A DNA stretch of 64,000 nucleotides from Croceibacterium_A sp035626815 (GCA_035626815.1 DASPMY010000002.1:6105-70104); one strand, 5' to 3'. Shown: positions 6,937 to 16,326, counted from the first letter of the stretch. Made by a program: numbers and translations. The notes: generated by a model from the letters alone, not told the origin.

Positions 6937-8865
6937 GTGCTGGCCGCGTGCCGCTCTCCGGCGGGGCACGATAGCGCCGCGCTGGCGCCCCGGGTCGCGG
7001 CCTCGCTCGGGCTGTTCGATCGAGCGGCGGCGCCCCATGCGATTGCCGACGGCTGGGTTCTCGCGCGCTCGCAGGCCCGGGCCGGCGCCGCCGCGACAGC
7101 AGCCGCAGCCCGCTTTCCGCTGGCCGTCCCTCGGGCTCCCGACGGAAGCCATGTGCTGTTCGAAGGCCGCATCGACAATGCCGGCGAGATCGCCGCCGCC
7201 CTCGGCGCGTCACCGCACGACATGGCCGAGCTCTACGGCCGCGCCGTGGCGCAATGGGGCGATCGGGCCGACCGCCGGTTGATCGGCGATTACGCCGCCA
7301 TCCTCGTGCATCCGCAAAACGGCCTGCGCCTCGCCCGTTCGCCGTGGAGAGCCCCGCCGATCCTGTTCTGCGACCGCGACGGCATCCTCGCCGCGGCCTC
7401 GGTCGCGCGCGTCATCCATGCCTGCGGCCTTCCGCGCGTGCTCAACCGCCAGCGCGTCGCCGACAACCTGATCCAGAACCTCGTGCCCGCCGAAGGCTGG
7501 TTTGCCGGCATCGAGCGGGTCCAGCGCGGGCTGATCGTCCATCTGGCCCCCGGCTCGCGCCGCGTGGTCCCGTTCTACGACGAGCTCGCCGCGTGGCCGG
7601 TGCTGCGGTTGCGCGATGCGCGCGAATATGTCGAGGCCACCGACGCGTTGCTCACCGAAGCGGTCACGGCGGCATTGCGCGGCATCCGGCGCCCGGCCAT
7701 GTCATTGTCGGGCGGGCTCGATTCTCCCAACGTCGCGGCCCGCATCTGCCGCGCCTTGCCCGCCGGCGGGACGCTCCGCAGCTACACCTTCGTTCCCCAT
7801 CGCGACTGGTCGGGCTTCGTCTCGCCGCTGCACATCGCGGACGAAAGGCCGCAGGTCGAGGCCCTGGCCGAGCGCTACGCCAACCTCGTCCCGACGTTCC
7901 TCGACAATCCCGACGAGGATTTCGACGCGAGGCTCCCGGAGATGTTCCTGGCCATGGACGGGGCGCCGATCGGCCTGCCCAACGTGGCTCCGCTGCACGG
8001 GCTCTACCAGGCCGCCGCGGCGGACGGTTGCGACGTCATGTTCAATGCCAACCTCGGCAACTATTCGTTCAGCGAGGGCGGCGCGTGGGCGCACTGCGAA
8101 TTCTTCACGACCGGCCGCTGGCGGCAGTTGTACCTGCTGTACCGCGACCGCCCTTTCCGCCAGCGCAGCGTCCACCGGCTGTTCCTGCAACTGTCGGTGC
8201 TGCCGTTGCTGCCGCTCGCCTTCCAGAAGGTGTGGCGGCGCAAATGGCAGAAGGTCACCTTCGACCGGCTCCGCGACATCATTCCGCTCAAGAACGAGGC
8301 GTGGCGGCGCTTCGACCTCGAACGCCGCGGCCGGGCGGCGGGCCGGCTCGACGATCGCTACTACTGGCGCAGCCGGGAGATATGCTGGCGCGAGGGGATC
8401 GGCCGGGGGGAGATGGAAGACGGCGACGTCGCGCTTGCCTTCGAGCAGATCCACGGGCTGCCCACCCGCGATCCGACCGCCTATCGCCCGCTGATCGAGT
8501 TCTGCCGCCAGATACCGACCGAAATTTTCGTGCGCGACGGCGTGAGCCGCTGGCTCGGGCGCGAAGTCGGCCGACCGTACCTGCCCGCCTGCATCGTCGA
8601 CGAGCGGCGCGACGCCAACAGCGGAATCGATTGGCACTGGCGGGTGCGGCGGCGGCTTCCCGCCTTGCGCGCGGAACTGCGCCAGGCCCGCGCGATACCG
8701 GAGCTCGAGGAACTGCTCGACTTCGACGAGCTCGAACGGCGCTTCGAGGCGTTTCCCGAAGAAGCGTGGACCACCACCGACGGGGTCAAGTACAGCTTCG
8801 CCGTGGCGCGAGCCGTGGTGGCCGCGCGTTTCGTCAATTGGGCCACCGGCCGCAACGCGATATAG
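6937..8865 (+). CDS. Asparagine-synthetase-like lasso cyclase (C protein)
   Basis: This 642-residue protein resembles the lasso C protein, which activates a side-chain carboxylate with ATP to close the macrolactam ring. The N-terminal half resembles the class II glutamine amidotransferase fold but lacks the catalytic Cys2. The synthetase half has the PP-loop SGGLDS at about residues 258-263. It starts with GTG at 6937, 47 bases after the precursor, with a weak ribosome-binding site; no better in-frame start is near. Because the neighbouring precursor has no Asp or Glu in its core, either this enzyme uses another chemistry or it acts on a different substrate. Confidence 0.85.
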   Translation: MLAACRSPAGHDSAALAPRVAASLGLFDRAAAPHAIADGWVLARSQARAGAAATAAAARFPLAVPRAPDGSHVLFEGRIDNAGEIAAALGASPHDMAELYGRAVAQWGDRADRRLIGDYAAILVHPQNGLRLARSPWRAPPILFCDRDGILAAASVARVIHACGLPRVLNRQRVADNLIQNLVPAEGWFAGIERVQRGLIVHLAPGSRRVVPFYDELAAWPVLRLRDAREYVEATDALLTEAVTAALRGIRRPAMSLSGGLDSPNVAARICRALPAGGTLRSYTFVPHRDWSGFVSPLHIADERPQVEALAERYANLVPTFLDNPDEDFDARLPEMFLAMDGAPIGLPNVAPLHGLYQAAAADGCDVMFNANLGNYSFSEGGAWAHCEFFTTGRWRQLYLLYRDRPFRQRSVHRLFLQLSVLPLLPLAFQKVWRRKWQKVTFDRLRDIIPLKNEAWRRFDLERRGRAAGRLDDRYYWRSREICWREGIGRGEMEDGDVALAFEQIHGLPTRDPTAYRPLIEFCRQIPTEIFVRDGVSRWLGREVGRPYLPACIVDERRDANSGIDWHWRVRRRLPALRAELRQARAIPELEELLDFDELERRFEAFPEEAWTTTDGVKYSFAVARAVVAARFVNWATGRNAI

Positions 8866-8930
8866 CGGACCGGTGATCGCACGGATCAAGCATGCCCTGC
8901 GCGTCTCCGCGACGCCGAGGGGCTGACGCC

Positions 8931-10637
8931 ATGGAGGGGGAAGCGCGGGCCCGGCGTTCGGACGAACCCGCCGCCTGGCGGGTGCTGCTCGCCGCCGGCG
9001 GGGCGCGCCTGACGGCGCTGGTGCTGGCCCTGACGTTTGTCAGCAGTGTGACCGAAGGGCTCGGCTTGATGCTGCTGGTCCCACTGCTCGGCAGCCTCGG
9101 AGGCGAGGCAGCCAGCGGCGCGGCGTCGGGCATTCTGGCGGGGTACCGGCCCGGCCTGCCCGTCCTGCTGCTGGTCTTCGTCGGCCTGGTCGCGCTGCGG
9201 GTGGTGGCCTCGTTCCTGCGCGGACTGGCGGCATTCCGGTTGGAGGTCAGGATCGTCGACGGCCTGCGCGACCGCGCGATGGCCGCGCTGCTGGCGGCCG
9301 ACTGGCGGGCATTGTCGCGCAGGCGGCGCAGCGACCTTCGCGCGATGCTGATCAGCTCGATCGACCGGGCGAGCAGCTCGGTCAATTACGGCCTGACGCT
9401 GATCAACACGGGCTTCAGCCTGGCGGCGGCATGCGCGGCCGGCCTGGCGCTGTCGTGGCGATTCATGCTCGCCGGCATGGTCGTCGGAGCGGCGATCCAC
9501 GTGCTGTTTCGCGGCCTGCGCCGCAGCGCCCGCCAGCTCGGCAGCGGGCTCAACCGGGGCTTCCGGGTGATCCATGCCCGGCTCGACGAAAGCCTCGACG
9601 GGCTGCGGCTGATCAAGAGCTTCGAGCGCGAAGCGCGCACGCGGGCGGAGGTTGCCGCCGCCTTCTCGGGCTTTCGCGGCTTCCAGCACCGTTATTTCGT
9701 CATCGCCGGTCGGGCCCGGATCATCCGCCAGGTGGTCGGCGCGGCGTTGCTGGCGGCGCTGGTGTGGGTGGCGTTCGAGCGCTGGGGATACCCGCTGGCG
9801 GTGCTCCTGCCGCTGGTCGCGCTGTTCGCCCGCGCGGTGCCGCTGCTCGGCACCTTCCAGGACCACTTGCAGTACTACGCCCACGACGCGCCCGCGGTCG
9901 AGGAGGCGGCGCGCCTGATCGCCGAGGTCGAGGCGCAGGCCGAGCCGAACGATCCGGCGCTTCGGCCGCCCACGCTCGAGCGATCCATCCGCCTCGAGCG
10001 GGTCGACCTGGACTTCGGCGACGGCCGCTTCGCGCTCCGCCAGATCGATCTCGAGATTCCGGCGCTGTCGACTTTCGCGCTGCTCGGGCACTCGGGCGCC
10101 GGCAAGAGCACCCTGGCGGACATCCTCGGTGGCCTGCTCGGGCCCGATTCCGGCCGCGTGCTGATCGACGGCGTCGAGCTCGACGCCGGCGCCCGCCGCG
10201 CGTGGCGCAGCCAGGTCGCCTACATGCAGCAGGAGGCGGTGCTGTTCGCCGGCAGCGTGCGCGACAACCTGCGGTGGGCGCGGCCCGAGGCCGACGAGGC
10301 AGCGCTGCGCCGGGCGCTCGAGCGCGCCGCCGCGCAGTTCGCCTTTGCCTTGCCCGGCGGGATCGACTGCGATCTCGGCGAGGGCGGCCGCCAGCTGTCG
10401 GGCGGCGAGCGCCAGCGGATCGCGCTCGCCCGGGCGCTGCTGCGCGAGCCGCGGCTGCTGATCCTCGACGAGGCGACCAGCGCGATCGACGCCGCCGCCG
10501 AGCGCGAGGTCGCCGCCGCGGTCGAGCGGCTCAAGGGCTCGCTGACGATCGTCGTCATCGGCCATCGCGGACTGCTGACCGACCTGGCCGAGCGCCGGAT
10601 CACGCTCGAGCACGGACGGCTGGTGGCCGCCGCCTGA
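8931..10637 (+). CDS. ABC exporter of the lasso-type cluster (D protein; TMD-NBD fusion)
   Basis: This is a half-transporter of 568 residues, expected to work as a homodimer that exports the mature peptide. The N-terminal half has about six membrane spans (residues 20-300). The C-terminal ATPase has Walker A GHSGAGKST (about 386-394), signature LSGGE (about 489-493), Walker B LLILDEA (about 508-514) and a late IGHR switch. I chose the ATG at 8931 because GAGGGG lies 8 bases upstream; the ATG at 8892 has no such site. No peptidase domain is present, so leader removal must be done by B2. Confidence 0.88.
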   Translation: MEGEARARRSDEPAAWRVLLAAGGARLTALVLALTFVSSVTEGLGLMLLVPLLGSLGGEAASGAASGILAGYRPGLPVLLLVFVGLVALRVVASFLRGLAAFRLEVRIVDGLRDRAMAALLAADWRALSRRRRSDLRAMLISSIDRASSSVNYGLTLINTGFSLAAACAAGLALSWRFMLAGMVVGAAIHVLFRGLRRSARQLGSGLNRGFRVIHARLDESLDGLRLIKSFEREARTRAEVAAAFSGFRGFQHRYFVIAGRARIIRQVVGAALLAALVWVAFERWGYPLAVLLPLVALFARAVPLLGTFQDHLQYYAHDAPAVEEAARLIAEVEAQAEPNDPALRPPTLERSIRLERVDLDFGDGRFALRQIDLEIPALSTFALLGHSGAGKSTLADILGGLLGPDSGRVLIDGVELDAGARRAWRSQVAYMQQEAVLFAGSVRDNLRWARPEADEAALRRALERAAAQFAFALPGGIDCDLGEGGRQLSGGERQRIALARALLREPRLLILDEATSAIDAAAEREVAAAVERLKGSLTIVVIGHRGLLTDLAERRITLEHGRLVAAA

Positions 10638-10760
10638 CGCGTGAATTCACCGCCAATTCACCGGCGCGCGGCCATGTCCGCGCCGGGTCACCCGCGCCCG
10701 TCCGTTTTTTCGCACCCTTGGCCGCAGCCGCCCGCCCCCCTACATAGCCGCCGGATCGTG

Positions 10761-11267
10761 ATGAACCTGACCGCCCGCCTTCGCCCTGCCGCTTCCGCGC
10801 TGGCCCTCGCGGGCCTCGCCGCCGCGCTCGCCCAGGCGACGCCGGCCGCGGCGCAGTACAATCGCGAGATCAGCCACGATCCGGCGAAGTGCCGCGGCAA
10901 CGGGCCGGCGGTGCGCATCAGCGTGACCGGCGTCAAGCGCAGCTCGGGCAAGCTGCGGGTGCAGCTCTACCGCGCGACCAAGCAGGACTGGCTGGAAACC
11001 GGCCGCTGGCTCAACCGGATGGAGCTGCCGGCGCGCGCCGGGACGATGAGCGTGTGCATGCCGGTGCCGGCCCCCGGCACTTACGGCATCGCCATCCGCC
11101 ACGACGTCAACGGCAACAACGAGACCGACCTGACGCAGGATGGCGGCGGGGCGTCGAACAACCCCAGCTTCAACATCTTCAACCTGGGCAAGCCGAGCCA
11201 CAGCAAGGTCGGCTTCGCCGTCGGCCAGGAAGTCAAGGCGATCACCATCCGCCTGCACTACCTCTAG
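10761..11267 (+). CDS. DUF2141 family secreted protein
   Basis: This 168-residue protein has a clear signal peptide (cleavage after about PAAAQ, residue 27) and the DUF2141 pattern: V-G-KRSSGKLRVQLY near the start, PAPGTYGIAIRHDVNGNNETD in the middle and SKVGFAVG near the end. The family is periplasmic or extracellular and has no known reaction. The gene follows the exporter after 123 bases, but no link to the RiPP cluster is evident. Its stop faces the stop of the minus-strand gene below with almost no gap. Confidence 0.8.
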   Translation: MNLTARLRPAASALALAGLAAALAQATPAAAQYNREISHDPAKCRGNGPAVRISVTGVKRSSGKLRVQLYRATKQDWLETGRWLNRMELPARAGTMSVCMPVPAPGTYGIAIRHDVNGNNETDLTQDGGGASNNPSFNIFNLGKPSHSKVGFAVGQEVKAITIRLHYL

Positions 11268-11268
11268 C

Positions 11269-12183
11269 CTAGCGGGCGCCGCTCTCCCGCCGGGCGCGCC
11301 GCCGCGAGCGCCACAACAGCCACACCACGCCCGGCGCCGCGACCAGCGGGAACCGCTCGCGCAATGGCGTGACCTTGACCGGCATCCCGGTGTGCCGCTC
11401 AACCTTCCACGCGGCGTAGCGCATGCCGCCGTCGAAGGTCGTGGTCGCCCGGGCCAGCCGCGCGAGGTTGAGCAGCTTGCCAAGGCGCCGCCGCCGGTTC
11501 CACCACGTCAGGATGCGCCGGCGCTCGGCGGGGTCGAGCCGCGGCGCAATCGTCGCCCCGTCGCGGGCGAAGGCGATGCCCGCCTCGCCCAGCGCCACCG
11601 GCAGCAGCCCGTCGAAATGCGCGGCGTTGGCCGCGAGAATGGCGTTCTCGCGCCCGGCCGGCTCGACCCGCAGCTCGGCGCGGTAAGTGGCGCGGAACAG
11701 CGCGCGCCAGAATTCCTCCTCGCGCCCCCGCGCCGGGCCGACGATCGCCGCGAGCCGCGCGGCGGTGGCGGCGGCCGCGGCGAACGCGCGGACGACCGCG
11801 GCCTCGGCCGGCTTGCCGCGCGACCAGGTGAGCGCGCACGGCTGCACGAAGCGCGCCCAGATCGTCGTGTCGAGCGTCTCGCCCGCCGCCGCGGCGGCGA
11901 ACGTCGCCAGCCGCATCGTGGCGATCTTGGCGCGCAGCCTGACGCCCGCATGGTCCCATTCGCGGTACGATACGCGCGGCCACAGCCCGCGCTCGCGCGG
12001 CCCCGGCAGGAGCACGTAGAAATCGAGCACCCCGTCGAGCGAGCCGGTCCGCAGGTTGGAGCCGTAGAACAGCACGGCGAGCGCCCCGGCTTCCTCGCCG
12101 AGCCGCCGCGCGAACGCCGCGACGGCGGGATCGAGCCGACGGTCCAGCGCCGCGCCGAGCCGCGCGGCGAGGGCGCCGCTCAC
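11269..12183 (-). CDS. Tam41/Mmp37-like putative phosphatidate cytidylyltransferase
   Basis: The 304-residue protein has a nucleotidyltransferase-like motif, FYGSNLRTG with Y40-G41-S42 followed by D50 and D54 (VLDFYVLL). This recalls the YGS...(I/L)DFI motif of mitochondrial Tam41. Further on, a run of acidic residues before TYRAELR (Y167, R172) and GREN (E179-N180) resembles the Tam41 LSY-GD-R---GEN segment. Tam41 makes CDP-diacylglycerol from phosphatidic acid and CTP. The gene begins with GTG overlapping the stop of a diacylglycerol kinase (GTGA), which would supply phosphatidic acid. The family call is from pattern only; it could be another NTase-fold enzyme. Confidence 0.5.
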   Translation of the reverse strand: MSGALAARLGAALDRRLDPAVAAFARRLGEEAGALAVLFYGSNLRTGSLDGVLDFYVLLPGPRERGLWPRVSYREWDHAGVRLRAKIATMRLATFAAAAAGETLDTTIWARFVQPCALTWSRGKPAEAAVVRAFAAAAATAARLAAIVGPARGREEEFWRALFRATYRAELRVEPAGRENAILAANAAHFDGLLPVALGEAGIAFARDGATIAPRLDPAERRRILTWWNRRRRLGKLLNLARLARATTTFDGGMRYAAWKVERHTGMPVKVTPLRERFPLVAAPGVVWLLWRSRRRARRESGAR

Positions 12184-13205
12184 GGGACGACGAAGCGCAG
12201 CTTGGGGCCGAGCGAAAGGCGGTAGCGGCCGGCGGGAAAGGCCTCGCCGTCGAGGATGAAGCGGCCGGCGATGTCGAGCTGCAACGCCTCGGGCGCGAGC
12301 ACGTGGTAACCGCGGCGGCGCAGCCCCTCACCGACGACGCCCTTGAACACTTGCGGCAGGCGCACCAGCAGCCCGAGCCGGGAATTGTCGAGCACCGCCA
12401 CCCGCAAGGCCCCGGCGGCCTGCCCGAACGGATGGATCCGCGCGGGGAAGCGGTCGAGCGTCGAGGCGAACACCAGGTAGCGCTCGGCGGGGTCGCCGAG
12501 GCCGCTGTGCGGCAGCTCGCGGCCCTCGCCGTCGTGCAGGCGCATCGCGGTGCCGCGCCGCCAGACGTTGGCAGTGCCGCCGAACACCGCCTGCGCCAGG
12601 CTCCACAGCGCGGTCACGCCGACGGCGAGGGCGTTGAACGCGCCGCGCTCGTGCGTCTCCTGGCCGAGGCCGATGGCGGCGGTGTAGGCGCCGGCGCCGA
12701 ACACGAAGCCCTGCACCCGCGCGTCGGCATTGTCGTGCCGGGCGACGACCAGCGGGCGGCGCAGCTCGATCCGGCCGGCCTGGAGCGCCGCGAGCGCGTC
12801 GGCCAGCGACCAGGCCAGCGGCACGCCGAGGTCCGCCGCCAGCGCGTTGGTCTTGCCGTTGGGCAGCACGATCAGCGGCGGCCAGCATTCGCCGAAGATT
12901 CCCGCGCCGATCGTCAGCACGTCGCGCACGGTGCCGTCGCCGCCGTCGACGACGACATAGTCGACCCGCCGCTCGGCGAACTTGCCGAGGATCGCCGGCA
13001 GCTCGTCGCGGGTTTCCGGGGTCTCGACCAGCAGGCTCGCGCGGCCGGTCCATTCGGCGGGCGTGCCGCCGTTGCGGTGGCTGCGCGGGTTGCGGATGAC
13101 GCCGACCAGCGGCACCGGGCGCGCCGGCGCCGGAGCGGCCCCCGGGCGCGCGGCGGGCCGGCTGACTTCCGGCAGGCTGTCGAACAGATGGACGGTCCCG
13201 TGCAT
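12180..13205 (-). CDS. Diacylglycerol kinase catalytic-domain protein
   Basis: This 341-residue lipid kinase homologue has the GGDGT nucleotide-binding motif (residues 88-92) and the P-GKTNALA segment (115-122) of the DagK/LCB5 fold. Family members phosphorylate diacylglycerol or sphingoid lipids using ATP. The ATG at 13205 was preferred over 13256 because the extra 17 residues look non-coding. Its stop overlaps the Tam41-like gene, so the two products probably act in sequence on the same lipid. A Pro/Ala-rich linker (residues 18-31) precedes the catalytic domain. Confidence 0.82.
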   Translation of the reverse strand: MHGTVHLFDSLPEVSRPAARPGAAPAPARPVPLVGVIRNPRSHRNGGTPAEWTGRASLLVETPETRDELPAILGKFAERRVDYVVVDGGDGTVRDVLTIGAGIFGECWPPLIVLPNGKTNALAADLGVPLAWSLADALAALQAGRIELRRPLVVARHDNADARVQGFVFGAGAYTAAIGLGQETHERGAFNALAVGVTALWSLAQAVFGGTANVWRRGTAMRLHDGEGRELPHSGLGDPAERYLVFASTLDRFPARIHPFGQAAGALRVAVLDNSRLGLLVRLPQVFKGVVGEGLRRRGYHVLAPEALQLDIAGRFILDGEAFPAGRYRLSLGPKLRFVVP

Positions 13206-13396
13206 TCGCGACGCCTTAACCCGGTGGACCCCTGAAATACTACGGTTCTGGCACATTTGCCAAACGCTGTCGTCGCCTTGCCACAGTCGCGCGTTGGCGG
13301 ACCGGGCGCCTAGCCGGGCGCGATGGCTGCAGCCTGAACCGCCGGGCCCGGGCCGGGGCGGGTTGCAAGGCCGGGCCGGCAGGCTACGGTGAAGCC

Positions 13397-14590
13397 ATGT
13401 GGGCCGGACCCTTGCTCGACGAGGCGCGCGAGATCGCGCCGCGCATCATCGCGCTGCGCCGCGCGATCCATGCCGAGCCCGAGCTTGGCCTCGACACCCC
13501 GCTCACGCTCGCCAAGGCGCGCGCCGAGCTCGCCGGCCTGCCGCTCGCATGGCGCGAGGGGACGGCCTGCACCGGCGCCGTGGCGGTGCTCGCCGGGGCC
13601 CGCCCCGGGCCGGCGGTGTTGCTGCGCGGCGACATGGACGCGCTGCCGATGAGCGAGGACACCGGGCTCGCCTTCGCCTCGGCCGTCCCCGGGCGGATGC
13701 ACGCCTGCGGGCACGACACGCATACCGCGATGCTCGCCGGGGCGGCGCGCCTGCTCGCCGCGCGGCGCGAGGAGCTCGCCGGCGAGGTGCGCTTCATGTT
13801 CCAGCCGGGCGAGGAAGGCTTCCACGGCGCGCGGCACATGATCGACGACGGCCTGCTCGACCCGCTGCCCGACGCCGCGTTCGCGCTGCATATCATGCCC
13901 AATTACCGGCACGGCGTGCTCGCCGGCCGCCCCGGCGCGCTGCTCGCCGCCGCCGACAAGCTCGAGATCGTCGTCGAAGGCCGCGGCGGGCATGCCTCGA
14001 TGCCGCACCAGACGCGCGACCCGGTGCCGGTGGCGTGCGAGATCGTCACCGCGATCCAGGCGCTGGTGACGCGGCGCTACGAAGCCGCCGAAGCGACCGT
14101 GGTGACGGTCACCCAGCTCGACGCCGGCAGCGCGCACAACGTCATCCCCGACCGCGCGGTGCTCAAGGGCACCATCCGCACGCTCACGCCCGAGCGCCGC
14201 CAGGTCGTCCGCGACGACTTGCGCCGCCTCGCCGAGGGCATCGCCGCGGCGCACGAGTGCCGCGCCGAGGTCACCGTGGTCGACGGCTTCCCGCCGACGA
14301 TCAACGATCCGCGCGCGGTCGAGCTGTTCGCGGCGGTGGCCGAGGCGCTTCCCGGCGGCGCGTTCGAGCGGCTGGCGCACCCGATCATGGGCGCCGAGGA
14401 TTTCTCCTACGTGCTCGAGCAGGTGCCCGGCGCGATGGCCTTCCTCGGCGTCGCCGCCGAAGGCTCGGACTGGGCGCACTGCTGCGGCATCCATTCGGCG
14501 CGGATGGTGGTCGACGAAAGCGCCCTGCCGCGCGGCGCCGCGATCCTGGCCGGGTGCGCGCTGCGCTTTCTCGAGCGCGGTTGGGATTAA
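13397..14590 (+). CDS. M20-family amidohydrolase (hippurate/N-acyl-amino-acid hydrolase-like)
   Basis: At 397 residues this fits the M20D peptidases, di-metal enzymes that hydrolyse N-acyl amino acids. Visible ligands include RGDMDALP (about 78-84), CGHDTH (C104, H106) and EE at 139-140, with H165 in ALHIMP. The lid/dimer domain carries GRGGHASMPH. The C-terminal GAEDFSYVLE motif supplies another Glu. No signal peptide is seen, so it is cytosolic. The exact substrate cannot be read from sequence. It precedes the phosphate uptake pair but has its own 73-base gap. Confidence 0.88.
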   Translation: MWAGPLLDEAREIAPRIIALRRAIHAEPELGLDTPLTLAKARAELAGLPLAWREGTACTGAVAVLAGARPGPAVLLRGDMDALPMSEDTGLAFASAVPGRMHACGHDTHTAMLAGAARLLAARREELAGEVRFMFQPGEEGFHGARHMIDDGLLDPLPDAAFALHIMPNYRHGVLAGRPGALLAAADKLEIVVEGRGGHASMPHQTRDPVPVACEIVTAIQALVTRRYEAAEATVVTVTQLDAGSAHNVIPDRAVLKGTIRTLTPERRQVVRDDLRRLAEGIAAAHECRAEVTVVDGFPPTINDPRAVELFAAVAEALPGGAFERLAHPIMGAEDFSYVLEQVPGAMAFLGVAAEGSDWAHCCGIHSARMVVDESALPRGAAILAGCALRFLERGWD

Positions 14591-14663
14591 CCCCGCGCGA
14601 CGGTTGCCCTCGCCGCCCATATCGGGCAACGGCGGGGCACACTAGCGTCGCGGGGAGACCGAA

Positions 14664-15311
14664 GTGTTTGGCTGGTTCCAGCGCTTGCTGCCCCAATCGG
14701 GCGATTTCTTCGTCATGTTCGAGCGCCATGCCGCGGCCTGCACCGCCGCGGCCGAGGCGCTCGCCCAGCTGATTCGCGGCGAGGGCGACCGCGAGGCCCA
14801 CATCACCGCCATCCGCGACCGCGAGCACGAGGCCGACGACATCATCCGCGAGGTGCTCGGCGAGGTCCGCCGGACATTCCTCACCCCGTTCGACCGCGGC
14901 GCCATCATCGGCCTGATCGGCTCGATGGACGACACCATCGACGAGGTCCAGGCCTGCGCCTCGGCGATCGAGCTGTACCAGTTCACCGCCTTCGAGCCGG
15001 AGATGGAGCGGATGGCGGCCGAGATCTGCACCGCGGTCAGGCTGATGGAGCAGGCGCTGCCGCTGCTGCGCGACATCACCCGCAACGGGCGCCAGCTGCA
15101 CGAGCTGACCGCGCGGCTGGTCACGCTCGAGGGCCAGGTCGACGGGATCCACACCGAAGGCCTCAAGGCCAACTTCTCGCGCGCGAAAGCCGACGGCGAC
15201 CCGCTGATGTTCATCGTCAAGCGCGAGGTCTACAAGCATCTCGAGAAGATCGCCGATGCGTTCGAGGACGTCGCCAACCAGATCGACGGCCTCGCTGTCG
15301 ATCACGCCTGA
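14664..15311 (+). CDS. DUF47 (PhoU-like) Pit accessory protein
   Basis: A 215-residue all-helical protein of the DUF47/TIGR00153 family. It has an N-terminal LLPQSGDFF-MFE segment and repeated acidic helices including HEAD-I--E, FDRGAII-LI-SMDD-ID and a C-terminal YKHLEKIADAFEDVANQ. These are PhoU-like metal-binding helices. The start is GTG at 14664 with GGGGAGA 5 bases upstream. The Pit-type transporter begins 13 bases after its stop. DUF47 proteins are thought to control the partner Pit transporter. Confidence 0.9.
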   Translation: MFGWFQRLLPQSGDFFVMFERHAAACTAAAEALAQLIRGEGDREAHITAIRDREHEADDIIREVLGEVRRTFLTPFDRGAIIGLIGSMDDTIDEVQACASAIELYQFTAFEPEMERMAAEICTAVRLMEQALPLLRDITRNGRQLHELTARLVTLEGQVDGIHTEGLKANFSRAKADGDPLMFIVKREVYKHLEKIADAFEDVANQIDGLAVDHA

Positions 15312-15324
15312 CGCGTAGGCGACC

Positions 15325-16326
15325 GTGCACGAGCTTGCCCTGCCGTTGCTGGTCGGCCTGATCGCGCTGGCGCTGGCGTTCGACTTCCTCAACGGACTGC
15401 ACGACGCGGCCAATTCGATCGCCACCGTCGTCTCGACGCAGCTGCTGTCGCCGCTGATGGCGGTGGTGTTCGCCGCGGCGGGCAATTTCGCGGCCTACTG
15501 GATCGTCGGCCTCCATGTCGCCGAGACGGTCGGCAAGGGCATCATCGACAAGGACGTGGTCACCCCGGCGGTGGTGTTCGGCGCGCTCGTCGGGGCGATG
15601 TCGTGGAACGTGGTGACCTGGCTCAAGGGCATTCCCTCGTCGTCGAGCCATGCCCTGATCGGCGGCCTGCTCGGCGCCGGCATCACCCACAGCGGCTTCG
15701 CCGCGGTCGAGAGCGAGGGCACGACCAAGACGCTGCTGGCGATCTTCATGTCGCCGATGCTCGGGTTCGTCATCGCCATGGTGCTAGTGCTGCTGACCAG
15801 CTGGCTGTTCCGCGGAGTGCAGCCGCGCCGCGCGGAAGGCGTGTTCAAGTCGCTGCACCTGGTCTCGTCGGCGGCCTACTCGATCAGCCACGGCGGCAAC
15901 GACGCGCAGAAGACCATGGGGATCATCACCGTGCTGCTCTATTCGACCGGCTACCTCGGCGGCGAGTTCCATGTGCCCGAATGGGTGGTGATCAGCTGCT
16001 ACCTGGCGATCTCGCTCGGCACGCTGTCGGGCGGCTGGCGGATCATCCGCACGATGGGCACGCGGCTGACCCGGCTCAACCACCACACCGGCTTCTGCGC
16101 CTCGACCGCGGGCTCGATCGTGGTGTTCGGGGCGAGCGCGATGGGCATCCCGGTCTCGACCACCCACGCGATAACCGGCAGCGTGGTCGGCACCGGCGCC
16201 GCCCGCCGGGCCAGCGCGGTGCGCTGGACCGTCGCCACCCGCGTGGTGATGGCGTGGTTCATCACCATTCCGGCGAGCGCGCTGGTCGGCGCCGGCTTCT
16301 ACCTGCTGACGCGGCTGTTCGACTGA
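15325..16326 (+). CDS. pit: Low-affinity inorganic phosphate transporter, PiT family
   Basis: The 333-residue membrane protein has the two PiT signature repeats, GLHDAANSIATVVST near the N-terminus and HGGNDAQKTMGI in the second half. About ten hydrophobic spans are visible, as are the SSSSHALIGG and VSTTHAITGS loops. PiT carriers import metal-phosphate complexes with protons across the inner membrane. The start is GTG at 15325. It follows the DUF47 gene, its usual operon partner. The short length (about 330) is typical of the bacterial form without a long central insert. Confidence 0.93.
   Translation: MHELALPLLVGLIALALAFDFLNGLHDAANSIATVVSTQLLSPLMAVVFAAAGNFAAYWIVGLHVAETVGKGIIDKDVVTPAVVFGALVGAMSWNVVTWLKGIPSSSSHALIGGLLGAGITHSGFAAVESEGTTKTLLAIFMSPMLGFVIAMVLVLLTSWLFRGVQPRRAEGVFKSLHLVSSAAYSISHGGNDAQKTMGIITVLLYSTGYLGGEFHVPEWVVISCYLAISLGTLSGGWRIIRTMGTRLTRLNHHTGFCASTAGSIVVFGASAMGIPVSTTHAITGSVVGTGAARRASAVRWTVATRVVMAWFITIPASALVGAGFYLLTRLFD

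Noticed and set aside
10641..10760. A terminator after the exporter gene (T run at 10705-10710)
   Set aside because: No convincing stem ends next to the T run; the nearest complementary bases are too short or too far away.
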